From Fusarium oxysporum f. sp. lycopersici 4287 (taxonomy: Eukaryota > Ascomycota > Sordariomycetes > Hypocreales > Nectriaceae): a stretch of DNA of 64,000 nucleotides. The stretch is taken from NCBI RefSeq assembly GCF_000149955.1, contig NC_031000.1, forward strand, positions 2,081,178 through 2,145,177. Direction: 5' to 3'. Below the pieces are notes generated by a model. It saw nothing but the letters and a program-made list of their open reading frames with translations, did not search any database and had not been told where the DNA came from. This document shows positions 50,898-61,537 of this stretch, in pieces. Position numbers and translations under genes: made by a program. Numbering within the stretch: position 1 is the stretch's first letter; the number at the start of each line of letters is the position of its first letter.

Positions 50898-53421
50898 ATG
50901 AAGGCGCAAACTATCATCTCGGTATGCGCCACGCTCTTCGGCATCGTACGAGCTGGGCCAATTGACTCATGCGATGTCGTTCCGGCGACTCCTTCAGTCA
51001 AAGTTTCTTCCGGTACCGTCATCGGATCTTTGGTCGACGATGTTGAGTATTTTCGCGGCATACCCTATGCCAAACCACCGATTGGTCCTCTCCGGCTGAG
51101 GCCGCCAAAGCCCATTAAAGGTTTTGGCACGATTCAGGCCACCGGTGTTGGCCCTTCCTGTCCTCAATTCACAGTCTCAGAGTCTTCTCCAGTGTTCACC
51201 CACGTCGCAGGCTTATCAAACGTCATGGAAGCGATTGCTTTCGCTGGCGCATTAGGAAACGAAACCGAAGACTGCCTGACCGTCTCGGTCATGCGACCAC
51301 AGAACACCAAGTCCCATGAGAAGCTCCCTATACTCTTGTGGATGCATGGCGGAGGCTTCCAGATGGGGAGTGCGCAGCCTTACAATGCCTCCGTGTTGAT
51401 CCCCAAGGCAGTATCTCAGGGCAAGCCGTTCATCTTAGTGGGAGTCAACTACCGCCTTGGAGGCTTCGGCTTCCTAGGAGGGAAGGAGGTACTTGCCGAT
51501 GGTGTGGCCAACCTGGGCCTGCTTGACCAGAGATTGGCCTTGGAATGGGTAGCGGACAATATTGCAGCCTTTGGCGGTGACCCAGACGCAGTCACGATTT
51601 GGGGCGAGAGCGCGGGCGCCATGAGTGTCTTCAGCCAGATGGCTCTTTACGACGGCAACAACAAGTACAAGGGTCGGCCGTTATTCAGGGGAGCTATCAT
51701 GAACAGCGGCAGTCTGACCCCAGCGGCGCCAGTTGACGGCGTCAAGGCGCAGGAGATTTTTGATATAGTGGTCCGGGAAGCGGGTTGCGGTGCAGTCCCA
51801 GCAGGGTTCAAATCCACGACACTCCACGACACATTTGTGAATATGGCGTGGATATGGATGCTGACTAATAATTTCGATGTGGAATGGGTGGAAATGGATC
51901 CATTATGGAAATGGATCCATATTGTGGAATTCGTGGAATGGAAACCTACTTCGTCCAACAATGGTAATTAATGGGTCCCGCCCGCCCTCGGTGACGTCAA
52001 TGTTTTTGTCATTGGTCCATTAAAATCCGCCGTTGCTTGACGCAAAGGCAACACACCCACCGACGTTCCTGTTTCTTGTTATGCTGGATATTCGTAGCCG
52101 AACCGATATACCTATAGACGCGCCTTGCCGTCTCTCTCCGTCAAGATCCAGCTTTTGTAGAGCTGAAAGAGCCGTTGATTGTCCTCTTCTGTTCGTTCTG
52201 GAACGGATGTGGTTGACTTGGTAGGATGGGGAGTGGCCATTTCGATTTGGGGTAGTAACGCGAGTAACAGTGAAGCCCCCAGAATGGACTCATTGTGTAC
52301 GGAGGAAAATGGGGTGGCAAATCGATGTTGTGTTGTTGTGGGTGATAGAAAGTACTTAGGATATGCGGGATTTCACAAGGAAATCAAGGTATTTTCGAAC
52401 CCCACCTAAAATATTCCACGATTTCCACATGTGGAACATGTGGAAGGGGCTTCGTGGCGTGGATATGGAAATGCTGAAGCCCACGTGGAATGGAATGGAA
52501 TGGATATGGATCCACATTATGGATCCATATGTGGATTTCGTGGTATGGATTTGAACCCTGAGTCCCAGACAAGGAGAAACTAGACTGTCTTCGTGGACTT
52601 GATTACGAAACGTTTCTTAATGCCACAACCAAGGTTCCTAGCTATCTGGGATATCACGGGATCGCACTCAGCTATTACCCTCGACCTGACGGTCGTATCA
52701 TTACCGCCAGCGCAGAGATATTGGCCCGGAAGAAGAAATATGCAGCTGTACCAATGATTATTGGCAATCAGGAGAACGAGGTTTGTGACCATCAAGTCGC
52801 ATATACGTGCTTAATAAGCTAACACTCCCGCAGGGCACGATGTTTGGTATTTTCTCTTACAATCTCACCACCAAAGCCAACACGATCTCTTATCTGAACG
52901 ACATCTTTTTCCGCAGCGCTACGAGGAAACAAGTCTCCGGCCTCGTTGACAAGTATCCCCGCTGCAGTGCCTGTGACACACTAAACGCCACGATCAGCGA
53001 CACGTACCCAGAGTTTAGACGATTGGCCGCGATACTCGGAGACTATCAATTCATCCTCATGAGCCGAATCTTCCTGGACTATGCCCCTGAGTCTGTACCT
53101 GCGTGGTCGTATATCGCCTCTTATGCACAGGACACGCCTATTTTGGGAACGTGGCACACAGCGGACCTACCAAGGATGTTCTACAAGACGGATGAGGCCA
53201 GCAGCGGCATCCAGGATCGATATATCGCTTTTGTGAATTCTCTTGATCCCAATGATGGTTTAGCCGACGCTGCTGATGACGCCTTTACACGCTGGCCATC
53301 ATGGCATGACAGCAGGCAGTTGATCGACTTCAGGGCCAATTCGACAGGACTGCTAGACGGCGATTTCCGAAGCAACAGTTTCAATTATATTCGCAAAAAC
53401 CTGGAGTCTTTCCGTGTTTGA
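50898..53421 (+). pseudogene. Secreted type-B carboxylesterase/lipase, split by a hAT-type insertion
   Basis: Starts with a signal peptide (MKAQTIISVCATLFGIVRAG). Esterase blocks in order: YFRGIPYAKPPIGPLRLRPP, ETEDCLTVSVMRP, oxyanion hole HGGGFQMGS (about residue 150), GVNYRLGGFGFL, nucleophile elbow WGESAGAMS (Ser about residue 236), MNSGS, and near the C-terminus GTWHTADLPRMF with the expected catalytic His. Exon 1 runs to 51801, is interrupted by a 759-bp element (51802-52560) and its target duplication, and resumes in frame at 52569 (DKEKLDCLRGL). It then has an intron 52781-52833 (GTTTGT ... CCGCAG) and a final exon to 53421. Without the insertion the gene is complete, about 560 residues, so inactivation looks recent. 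As it stands, translation runs into the insert and stops at 51971. Confidence 0.9.
51802..52560. mobile_element. Non-autonomous hAT-type element, 759 bp, 8-bp target duplication
   Basis: Ends CAGGGTTCAAATCCA at both termini (15-bp TIR), flanked by AGTCCCAG at 51794-51801 and 52561-52568: a perfect 8-bp duplication. The CAGGG start and 8-bp duplication are hAT hallmarks. Both subterminal regions are packed with TGGAT/ATCCA and CCACGA motifs. No transposase is encoded. Confidence 0.93.
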
Positions 53422-53424
53422 TAG

Positions 53425-53858
53425 TCAGTTAAGGCGGCTTTTAGATGTCGATAGAGTTTAGAGCCCACTAGATATAACCGATAGAGGGTGTTTTCCGAAG
53501 CAGTTGTAATTATATTCGCGACGACGCGGGGGCTTTTAAGAAATTTACCATGATATTAACCCCTACCTCCCTACATATAAACCTGCCCTTATCATGTACT
53601 TATTATCTTAACTAACTAGAAGTACTATCCCTTTGACCCAAGTGTTATTCAACTGTGTTTATCCTCAACTTGTGTTTCTCCCACTGCGTTGTCTTGCGAC
53701 CTGATCCAATCTATTACTAACCCGCCGAGCCAGCCTCGGTCCGCTAACATTCATAGTTTTTCCCCGAACGCCAAAACCTTCTTTTCTCAATTTGCCTTTT
53801 TCCCCCTCACTTCCCCTCCTTCACCCCGCGATAGCCCTCGATTCTCACGATAGAACAT
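53425..53858. other. Intergenic
   Basis: A partial echo of the esterase 3' end (CGATAGAGG... CCGAAGCA...TTATATTCGCGA) near 53480-53520 repeats 53367-53396, suggesting a small local duplication. Confidence 0.45.
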
Positions 53859-54317
53859 TTACACCGTCAATTCGACCAACTGGACCTCGCATTTCAACTC
53901 CATGAACCACGCCCAGTATGCACCGTTGCCGCCGCCCAATGCGATGTCGTTGATGAAGGCCTGCTGCTGCCTCGATACGCCGTGACCTCGTTCTAGGCGA
54001 TCGGCTAGGTCTTCCAACGCCTCGATCTGGCCTGCGATGTATTCGACGAGGGAAGTGTCGTCCTCGGCACCGAGCAGCTGTACTTGGCAACCGAAGATTG
54101 CGAGATTGACTTGCTGTATTGGCCGCAATTTGTCGATATGCGGCAGGTATTTGCTTGTGATTTTGTGACGGCGAAGGAAGGAATGCAAACTCGGGATATA
54201 TTTGATATCGATGTCATTGAGATTCGTTGGAGGATCGGTTACGTAGCCATTGACTACCGAGACCGGATGACTGTGGCCGGGTTGACCGTTGTTGATGACG
54301 ATTGCGCAGCGGCGCAT
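53859..54317 (-). CDS. Small uncharacterised protein
   Basis: A 152-residue frame on the minus strand, start MRRCAIVINNGQPGHSHPV. It contains a segment of mixed character (DIKYIPSLHSFLRRHKITSKYLPHIDKL, IFGCQVQLLGAEDDTSLVEYIAGQIEALEDLADRLERGHG) with a helical, charged middle and the glycine-rich DIALGGGNGAYWAWFMEL near the end. No signal peptide, membrane segment or known motif. An upstream proline/serine-rich frame (MFPPSLAGRMPSPSSPSPG, to about 54430) may be the true N-terminus in another frame via a short intron, but I cannot fix a junction. The composition looks protein-like rather than random, so I list it with moderate confidence. Confidence 0.45.
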   Translation of the reverse strand: MRRCAIVINNGQPGHSHPVSVVNGYVTDPPTNLNDIDIKYIPSLHSFLRRHKITSKYLPHIDKLRPIQQVNLAIFGCQVQLLGAEDDTSLVEYIAGQIEALEDLADRLERGHGVSRQQQAFINDIALGGGNGAYWAWFMELKCEVQLVELTV

Positions 54318-54499
54318 CTTGTGATGGAAGTGAGAGTTCTTGGCTTGTTTTGATGTGGTCTTTTGGGGTTGGAGCCTTGGTGGTGATCACCTGGAGAGGG
54401 TGACGATGGAGAGGGCATTCGGCCTGCCAAGGATGGGGGAAACATCTTCTTTATGCTCGTGGATTGAGGCCACTTGCTCAGTTGGATCTTAAGGTTCAA

Positions 54500-55139
54500 G
54501 GCAGCAGCTGTGTGATCTGCTGAGACTTAACATTAAGGTTATCGTGTTTTTTTGGCGTAGTGTATGACGCCTTATATTGTGTTGTGTTGAAAACAAACAT
54601 CTTATTTTGTTATCTTGCTTTAAGGCCTTTGGCTTCACATTATGCGTTGCTAGATGGGCATATTGACTTTTAAATCCCTTTGACAGGCATAGCCCTTTTC
54701 CATTAGCACTTAGGGGTGGGGCCATTTAAAATGCAGCAAACTCGATGTACTTCACTTTTCCGCTTTTTGGACCTAACTTTGCATTTAGCGTGCTTAAAGG
54801 GTTAAAGTGAATGTGATGAGCAGCAGCAAAATGTGTTAATTAATTGCTTTTTATTGTCTCTTGTGCGGAGTATTCCATCCCGCAGAGTTACTTAAAGTAT
54901 ATAGCTAAATTACTAATACAGTTATTTCCTGAGGCCGTGAAGATCATGCCTACCCTGAGACACTTTGTTTAGCGCCTACATCACGCGTCATCAGGTCTGG
55001 CTCAAGGAAGGGTGCGCAGCAGATTATTAGCATATGTTAAACGGCTGCTCTTATTCTTAATTTAAAAAGAATAGGCTACAGAAATCTTTGGCGGTTTCTG
55101 TAAGCTAAAGTGTAGAAGTTAAAAGAATTCTGCTTTCTA
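54500..55139. other. Intergenic
   Basis: No recognised feature. Confidence 0.4.
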
Positions 55140-55816
55140 TTATTTGCCATGAATGAAGAGCCGCTTCTCAATTGGCTGCTGTGTCTTTTTAGGCAGTTTC
55201 TCTCGAACGTCTGGCTCGTACGCTCCAAAGACGAGCTGAGCCTTGAGCTGCCACTCTTTGGGAATATTCCAGACCTCGGCAGCTCGCTCATCAGGCAGAG
55301 GAGTGTAGTGCTGGAGGTTGGCACCAAAACCTTCAGCCTCCAGTGCTGTCCAGATTGCCAACTGATGCATCCCACTCGTATGCTTAGACCATAGGGGAAA
55401 TCGGTCGGCATAAATAGCGAACTTAACCTTAAGCTCGCTAATAACCTTTGGATCCTCGTAAAATAAAACCTATTTCGCGTTAGCCTTTTAAGTATAAGCA
55501 TCAACTTTCTGTACTAGTAGCTTACACTACCATATGCGTCTCGGAACCCAGTTATGCGTTTCTCAGTCTTTGGCCAGGAATCAGCGGGAACGATGGCCTT
55601 AAGGCACTCGAGAACGATATTCCAGAACTTGTGGTGGTCCTCCTTCAGCAGAACCACAAGCCGAGTCGATTGAGAGTTGAAAGACGAAGGAACATCTTCT
55701 ATAGCCTGATGAATGATTTCTTCAATCACGTCGTCCGAAATTGGGGACGATCGCTTCAGCTGGTAAATACTGCGGCGGTTATGAACTGCCTCGAGGTAGC
55801 TGAGTTTGTCCGCCAC
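55140..55816 (-). CDS. Nitroreductase-like oxidoreductase (FRM2/HBN1 type)
   Basis: Two exons: 55816-55526 and 55469-55140. The intron starts GTAAGC and ends GAAATAG; GS joins VLFYEDPKV in phase. The predicted 206 residues match the fungal FRM2-like branch of the nitroreductase superfamily. The N-terminal FMN-binding block is YLEAVHNRRSIYQLKRSSPI, followed by VPSSFNSQSTRLVVLL and HHKFWNIV; later come SGMHQLAIWTALEAEGFGANLQHY and PKEWQLKAQLVFGAYE. These enzymes bind FMN and use NAD(P)H; yeast homologues act in oxidative-stress and lipid signalling (family knowledge). Cytosolic, no signal. All key blocks are present, so it is probably functional. A second, broken nitroreductase lies at 63367. 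Confidence 0.9.
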
Positions 55817-55819
55817 GAT

Positions 55820-57101
55820 GCATAGAGATAAGTGTTTAGTGCTTCACATCTTTAAATAAACGCTGAATATGACATCACAAGCTGTTGGGTTGTTAGGACG
55901 AGGCAAAGATTATGGAAAGGGGGGCCGTTGGACCCTACGTTGTTTCGGACTCCGCGGAGTTTCAGATCCCGTGACACACATAATTATGGACTCTTCACTT
56001 TGAGAGAGGCCTCTTATTGGCTTTATTTTCTCCCTTTGTACCTAGTGGCCGAGTACAAGACTACAAGTGTTGTGATTTGCAGAGTGCAGTCACAGCCGGC
56101 CCTATACCGAACCCGGTTCCGGGGAAGAGCCAGAGGTGGCGTTAAACGGGGCCGTAGCTGTCAAATCCCCAGTAAGCTCTAGAAGAGAGTCATCCGGGCA
56201 CCGGAAAGATGGAAGCTTCTTGGCATAATTCTCTGGGCTAACAGGGCCTCTCCCCAACCATAGCCCTGATGAGAACGCAAGGAAGAAAACCGTTGGTTGG
56301 ATGATGAACGAAGGTGTGGTTTGCCGGAACCAGCGCATTTTTGTTCTGGAAGAGGGTGTTCCCCGAACTCGCAGGGCGTAGTGGCGGACGACCTGGGCAC
56401 CTTTGACGTCATTTTCGCTCTATCCCGGTAGCGTTCTTATGAAGCATTATATCTAAGGGTTTGCCCCTCAACTAAACACAGCATCAAACAAGCCTAAACA
56501 TAAACGCAATGCGTGCTTTGTAATAGAAATAGCAGACCCTGCTCCACCTCCTCGTTTTACAGAGGAAGCCTTGGTAATATTGGTAGGCCACAGACTTCTC
56601 TTGTACTTTTTTCTCAAGGCAGCATTTTCGAGTACTAAGCGCTGATAGAGATGTGTGAGATTACTACTGTGCCTAATAAGCAAGATTTAAATTTGTTATT
56701 ATTCGCATGATTACCTATGCAAATAGAGATATCATGTTAGCAACGTGTATGTGTAAGTGTGTGAGGATAGCGAGTGCCCAAAGGGGCATTGTATGTCTGG
56801 ATTTAGTTATGTGATAAATCTTCTATCTTATCTATAATCCAAGGCTAATCCAACTAGCTTATAGAGGCAGCTTATAATAGCTAATGACACACTATCTATT
56901 ACATACATATATATTTCTAATATCATATAATTCTATTTGCACTGGTATCTACTTATATCAATAGATGGTCACGGTTTAATAATGCTGTAAATATAAAGAA
57001 ACCATTACCATTAGCTAGCTAGCTCTTTCTTCTGCACCACAACTTGATTAGCCGCGCTTAGCAAGTACCTTTTTCCTTCATCCCTCTATCTAAGGTACAG
57101 C
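55820..57101. other. Intergenic, no firm gene
   Basis: A minus-strand frame (56338-56102) with one hydrophobic segment (FIIQPTVFFLAFSSGLWLG) is noted but unsupported. 56700-57000 is AT-rich. Confidence 0.4.
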
Positions 57102-58246
57102 TTAGTTGCTCAGGCTAGGAGTATCTGCAATACGCGTCAAGAACTTTTGAGCCCGGATTGTACCATCCTTAAGACCCTTCAAACCATCAGAAAGACCCTC
57201 TAGACCGTTCTTTCCAACCACATAAGGGTGGGGGGTGAACCAGCCCTCGCGGAGACCACGGGTAAATGCAGCACCCCAAACCACTCCGATCATCTTATCA
57301 TTCTCGCTAGTTTCATGGACCTGACCGACCATAGAGAAGACAATATCGACGCTCGGATCAGAGCCTAGAGCCTCAGTCTTAAGAAAGATGTTGGTTACCT
57401 TGGGCCTAACACCAGAAGCATCCGGCGGACCAGCGATAGCCTTAGTCACCAAGGCAATTGTGTTATCCTCAGAAACAGTGTCATATGCCTTCCAGCAGCG
57501 ACCATCAGGGGCACCGCCCGTCTTCACAGCCTCCTGGATCGCCCTTATAAGCTCGTCATCTGATTTGTACAGAGTATAGTCAACCAGCTGATCACCCTTA
57601 TTCTCATCGAGGAAAGGCTTAATAAAGCTGCTCCTCTGGCTACCAACCGCGATAATAGGGTGAATATTAGCAGCTGCAGCCATCTTGATAGCAAAGGCAC
57701 CAGTGGCGGTTGATGCACCATAGATGATTAAAGGGCGCTTGATATCATTCTTCTCTGCGTTCTTGGCAATCGGCGACCACGGCTCAGGCAAGTCGAGTTC
57801 CTGAAATAAGGCGCAAGCAGAGGTATAGGCCGCTAGGGGAATCGTAGCAGCATCCTCGTAGGATAGCGAGTCTGGAATATGAAAGGTGGTGTAATATGGT
57901 GCAATAGCATATTCAGCAAAAGCCCCATTAGAAGTCGCCATCTTATGAAAAGCAGCTACGCGATCACCTGGATGGAATCCAACGACATTTTCGCCCACGG
58001 CTTCGATAAGACCCGCAACGTCGTCTCCACTGTTCATTTCGCGTTGGAGGATCCCAGCGAGCTTCCAGTCCTTGGGGTTCGAACCTTTTATCTGCGTTAG
58101 GCCGGGATCCCTTCCCATACTTCCTTAAGAGCTTGAGACTTACCTGCGATAATCACCTTAACCAGCACCTCGTCGGGGCCGGGCTTGGGAACTTCGATAT
58201 CGACAATCTCGACCGAGATGTCCATCTTGACAATGGCTGACTTCAT
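57102..58246 (-). CDS. Zinc-type alcohol-dehydrogenase-like reductase (MDR, ToxD/quinone-oxidoreductase-like)
   Basis: Two exons: 58246-58144 (MKSAIVKMDISVEIVDIEVP) and 58084-57102, joined by an intron GTAAGT ... AAAAG so that VIIAG continues with SNPKDWKLAG. 361 residues in total. GroES-like N-terminal domain: PKPGPDEVLVKVII, NPKDWK, DDVAGLIEAVGENVVGFHPGDRVAAF. The nucleotide-binding Rossmann domain carries LIIYGASTATGAFAIKMA (the G-x-S-x-x-x-G motif of NADPH-dependent family members) and later VVWGAAFTRGL. The catalytic zinc ligands of classical alcohol dehydrogenases are not evident, as in enoyl reductases of the ToxD/LovC type. It would reduce an enone or quinone with NADPH. No polyketide synthase is in the window. 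No lesions; likely functional. Confidence 0.9.
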
Positions 58247-58249
58247 GTT

Positions 58250-59589
58250 GATGGAATCCTTGGGCGGGTTGCGGTGGTAAAAAATTGATGATCTGTTGTT
58301 AATGCGGTTGGGGGGGGGGTGGGCGGGGGCGTATTAAATAGTGTTAATGTATTGTAGTGTGGCAGCCAATGCTGTGCTGCTTGCTTGGTATTTATAACGT
58401 GGGTAGGAGATGCTGGTGGCTTCTTTGAAGTTTTTTAAGCTAACTATTACAGTGTCTGAAGTTGAAAATCACAATACTAATATGCTTGGTTAGCCTTCGG
58501 CTAGACATAGCGACCAGTCGAACTCGGAGCGGAGTTCATATATTGAATCAAGCAAGAGGCAAGCGGATTTTCATTCTGTGGCAGGGGGGTGGGTGGCAAA
58601 AAGAAAATCCCGATTGCAAAGCACCTCTCTCCATACTGTGAGTAGTGTTCATAAGCCTAGGATATAAAACTAATCAAACACCTTCTATGTATACCATTTG
58701 TGCTACTGATCGCATATTTCTGTCAGCCTGTTTCGCAGTCTGGATTAATTTGCGGCCCACCTGTATGACAAACCTATCTGCGAGTGGTTTGTTCTTTCCG
58801 ACTTCAAGTTGCAATCTTCCAGTATCGTTCTTGTACCTTACAGTATTGAGCACCTGCACCTTCCTCTCCAACAATAACCCTAGTTAATTTTAAAAAAAAG
58901 GTCCATAAGTATATATATACACTATGTACTCATTTATACGTGACTAAACCCCGCAAACTAAAGTACTTACCTAGCATGGTTTAGCGACAGTACTTATAAC
59001 TCGCACTATGAGCTTGTCTCCACTTCCCCACATTCGCGCCCCAAACCTCCAGGCAGCAGTGGTACTTCTAAGTACTTCAGTCGCTCAGCCAGAAATTGCT
59101 TACGCACCCATAAGGCGGCCAAATTCTGACAAAACGTCTGCTTATGAGGTAGAGCCATGTACCCCGATGACCCGACCCTAAACTTTACAAAGAGCTTGTT
59201 GTTTTGGGGCGGAAGGTGCAAGTGCTCAATACTGTACATAGAGAACACAACGCCTCCCAGTTAGTCTAGCTGAGATATCCAGTTTCGACTGGGCCAATAT
59301 ACGTAAACGTTGGCCATCTATGGCTGTATGGAAGATCAGAGAGAAGAGACATTCTGAGACCCGCTAGGGCACTGCAGGCTTGTCGTGTGTCCACTTGCGG
59401 AGTACTAACGGGCCGAAATCCCAACTCCGACAGCAAAGCTTGAGCCTAGCACAATCATAGTTAGAATATTCCGACAAGGCGGACTCAACCCGCCCTGCAG
59501 CCTTAAAAGAAGTGGGACCCCAGAGAAAAGGTAGAGCATCGAAGTGGGTCTGGATTTGCGATATACTGCTGGATGCCCACGCGAGACTA
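58250..59589. other. Intergenic with G-rich run
   Basis: A poly-G run (about 58309-58318) lies 60 bp upstream of the reductase start. A short inverted pair ACAGTATTGAGCAC(C/T)TGCACCTTCC lies at 58847 and (complement) about 59210-59235. No gene. Confidence 0.4.
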
Positions 59590-59720
59590 GAGTTTTGACT
59601 TCCCCTCCTCATTGTAACGGTCGCACCTAGCCACTACACCACAGGGTAAAAGATTGGGCTAAAACTGCCATTATAGCAATTATAGTGGTGCTTACAGCTG
59701 CTTATAGGAGCCTATGGTGA
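59590..59720 (-). repeat. tRNA-related dispersed repeat, copy 2
   Basis: The complement contains CCCTGTGGTGTAGTGGCTAG, an A-box-like sequence, and matches 49460-49640. Confidence 0.6.
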
Positions 59721-59881
59721 ACCAAGCTGTAACAAGAAGAATACAGGCAGAAGTATAATATTTAATAGTAATAAAATATATTAACGTACATGATAAGCTT
59801 ATGTCACAGACAAGCATGTGTCACAAAAATCCCTCATTCTCTTCTCTTGACATTTGATCAAACGATTCTCAACCATTAAAG

Positions 59882-61372
59882 ATGTCCCAGTCAAATAATG
59901 AAGCAAAAATCCTTCTTGCCCTGCAAGCCCTTCGAAATGATCCAAAATTAAGCATCCGAGGCGCCGCATCAATATACCAAGTCTGTCATCAGAAACTAGG
60001 TCGCCGCCAGCGAGGCATGCAGTCTCGACGCGATTGGGTCCCTAAATCACGTAAACTATCTGATCTAGAGGAACAGATCATAGTTCAGTTTATCCTCGAC
60101 CTGGATTCGCGAGGATTTCCCCCGCGACTGCGTGGTGTAGAAGAAATGGCCAACCGATTGCTCGCTGACCGCGACGCGCCACCCGTCGGCAAGCGCTGGG
60201 TTTCTAACTTCATTAAGCGACATAAAGAGCTCAAGACGCGGTTTTTTCGCAGATATGACTACCAGAGGGCTAAATGCGAAGACCCAACGGCGATTCGAAA
60301 GTGGTTTAAGATCGTGGAAAACATAATCGCGAAATATGGTATCAACCTGGCTGATATCTATAACTTTGATGAGGTTGGCTTTCTAATGGGCATGATTGCA
60401 AGCGGAATGGTCGTCACAGGCTCAGAAAGGCGTGTAAGACCAAAATCAGTGCAGCCTGGAAACCGGGAATGGATTACTGTCATCCAGGCGATCAATGCGG
60501 AAGGCTGGGCGATCGCGCCGTTCATCATAGGTGCCGGCCAATATCACCTCGCCAACTGGTACCGGGAAAGTAACCTCCCGGACGACTGGGCTACTGCAAC
60601 ATCTCCAAATGGCTGGACCGATAACGAGCTAGGCCTTGAGTGGCTGAAGCACTCTGAACGATGCACAAACACGCGATCAGTTGGTCGCTATCGTCTTCTA
60701 ATCCTTGATGGCCACGAAAGTCACCACTCTCTCGACTTTGAGAAATATTGCCAGGCAAACAAGATTGTTACGCTCTGTATGCCGCCTCATTCATCTCACC
60801 TACTTCAGCCTCTTGATGTTGGGTGCTTTAGCCTGCTTAAGAAGGCTTTTGGGCAAGAAATCGAGCATCTGATCCGATGCTCTATAACCTACGTTTCTAA
60901 GACCGAGTTCTTTCCCGGCTTTTATGCAGCGTTTCAGGCTACCATGATAGAGAAAAATATCAAGGCAGCTTTTAGAGGGGCTGGGCTTGCTCCTCTTGAC
61001 CCGGAAAGCGTGGTATCGAAGCTTGATGTGCAGCTACGGACTCCAACGCCGGTTGAGGAGGAGGCCGGCCCCTCTGCCGCTTGGGTTTCAAAGACACCCA
61101 GGACTGTCCTTGAGGCCCAATCTCAGTCTGAATACCTCGATAGACGAATTAGAAAGCATAAAAGTAGCTCGCCAGAGTCAATTCTGGAAGCATTAAAGTC
61201 GCTTTCTAAGGGAACAAAGGCAATGATGCATGAGAACGCCTTATTGAGAGCTCAGGTCCGTGATCTTCAACAGGCAAATGAAACACTAAGCCGGCGTCGA
61301 AGGGCAAAAAGGACTAGACTACAGAAAGGAGGGGTGATGATAGTGGGGGAAGCAAGGGAAGTAATTGATTAG
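59882..61372 (+). CDS. pogo-like transposase (HTH psq/CENP-B plus DDE_1)
   Basis: 496 residues. The N-terminal psq-type HTH (ILLALQALRNDPKLSIRGAA) is followed by the CENP-B/Tc5-type HTH (KLSDLEEQIIVQFILDLDSRG ... VGKRWVSNFIKRH). The DDE_1 domain carries IYNFDEVGFLMG (first Asp), LLILDGHESHH (second Asp) and HSSHLLQPLDVGCFSLLK (third acidic position, Asp, as in pogo). The C-terminus is a coiled coil (ENALLRAQVRDLQQANETL) and a basic RRRRAKRTR tail. The gene sits between intact TIRs. It stops at TAG 61370-61372, but the same frame continues with a zinc knuckle, so the family-type C-terminus may have been cut off by a point mutation. The catalytic region is intact. Confidence 0.93.
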   Translation: MSQSNNEAKILLALQALRNDPKLSIRGAASIYQVCHQKLGRRQRGMQSRRDWVPKSRKLSDLEEQIIVQFILDLDSRGFPPRLRGVEEMANRLLADRDAPPVGKRWVSNFIKRHKELKTRFFRRYDYQRAKCEDPTAIRKWFKIVENIIAKYGINLADIYNFDEVGFLMGMIASGMVVTGSERRVRPKSVQPGNREWITVIQAINAEGWAIAPFIIGAGQYHLANWYRESNLPDDWATATSPNGWTDNELGLEWLKHSERCTNTRSVGRYRLLILDGHESHHSLDFEKYCQANKIVTLCMPPHSSHLLQPLDVGCFSLLKKAFGQEIEHLIRCSITYVSKTEFFPGFYAAFQATMIEKNIKAAFRGAGLAPLDPESVVSKLDVQLRTPTPVEEEAGPSAAWVSKTPRTVLEAQSQSEYLDRRIRKHKSSSPESILEALKSLSKGTKAMMHENALLRAQVRDLQQANETLSRRRRAKRTRLQKGGVMIVGEAREVID

Positions 61373-61537
61373 ATGAATATAGATGGGCAGGTCGAGGGCG
61401 AATCGTTGAGAAGTAGTAGTCAAGGAGGGTCAGCGCGACCGAGGGAAAGGCGCTGTGGAGGATGCGGCAAGACGGGGCATAACGCAAGGACATGTCAAAT
61501 AGTTGTTGCAATATCTGAAGAAGAATATAGCAATTGA
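61373..61537 (+). other. In-frame extension with zinc knuckle after the transposase stop
   Basis: 54 codons in the same frame directly after TAG, ending in TGA 61535-61537, containing CGGCGKTGHNARTC, a C-x2-C-x4-H-x4-C knuckle found at the C-terminus of related fungal pogo transposases. Either lost by a stop mutation or reached by readthrough. Confidence 0.75.

Noticed and set aside
56102..56412. Possible UstYa/DUF3328-like minus-strand gene
   Set aside because: Only one hydrophobic segment; the HxxHC motifs of that family are absent.
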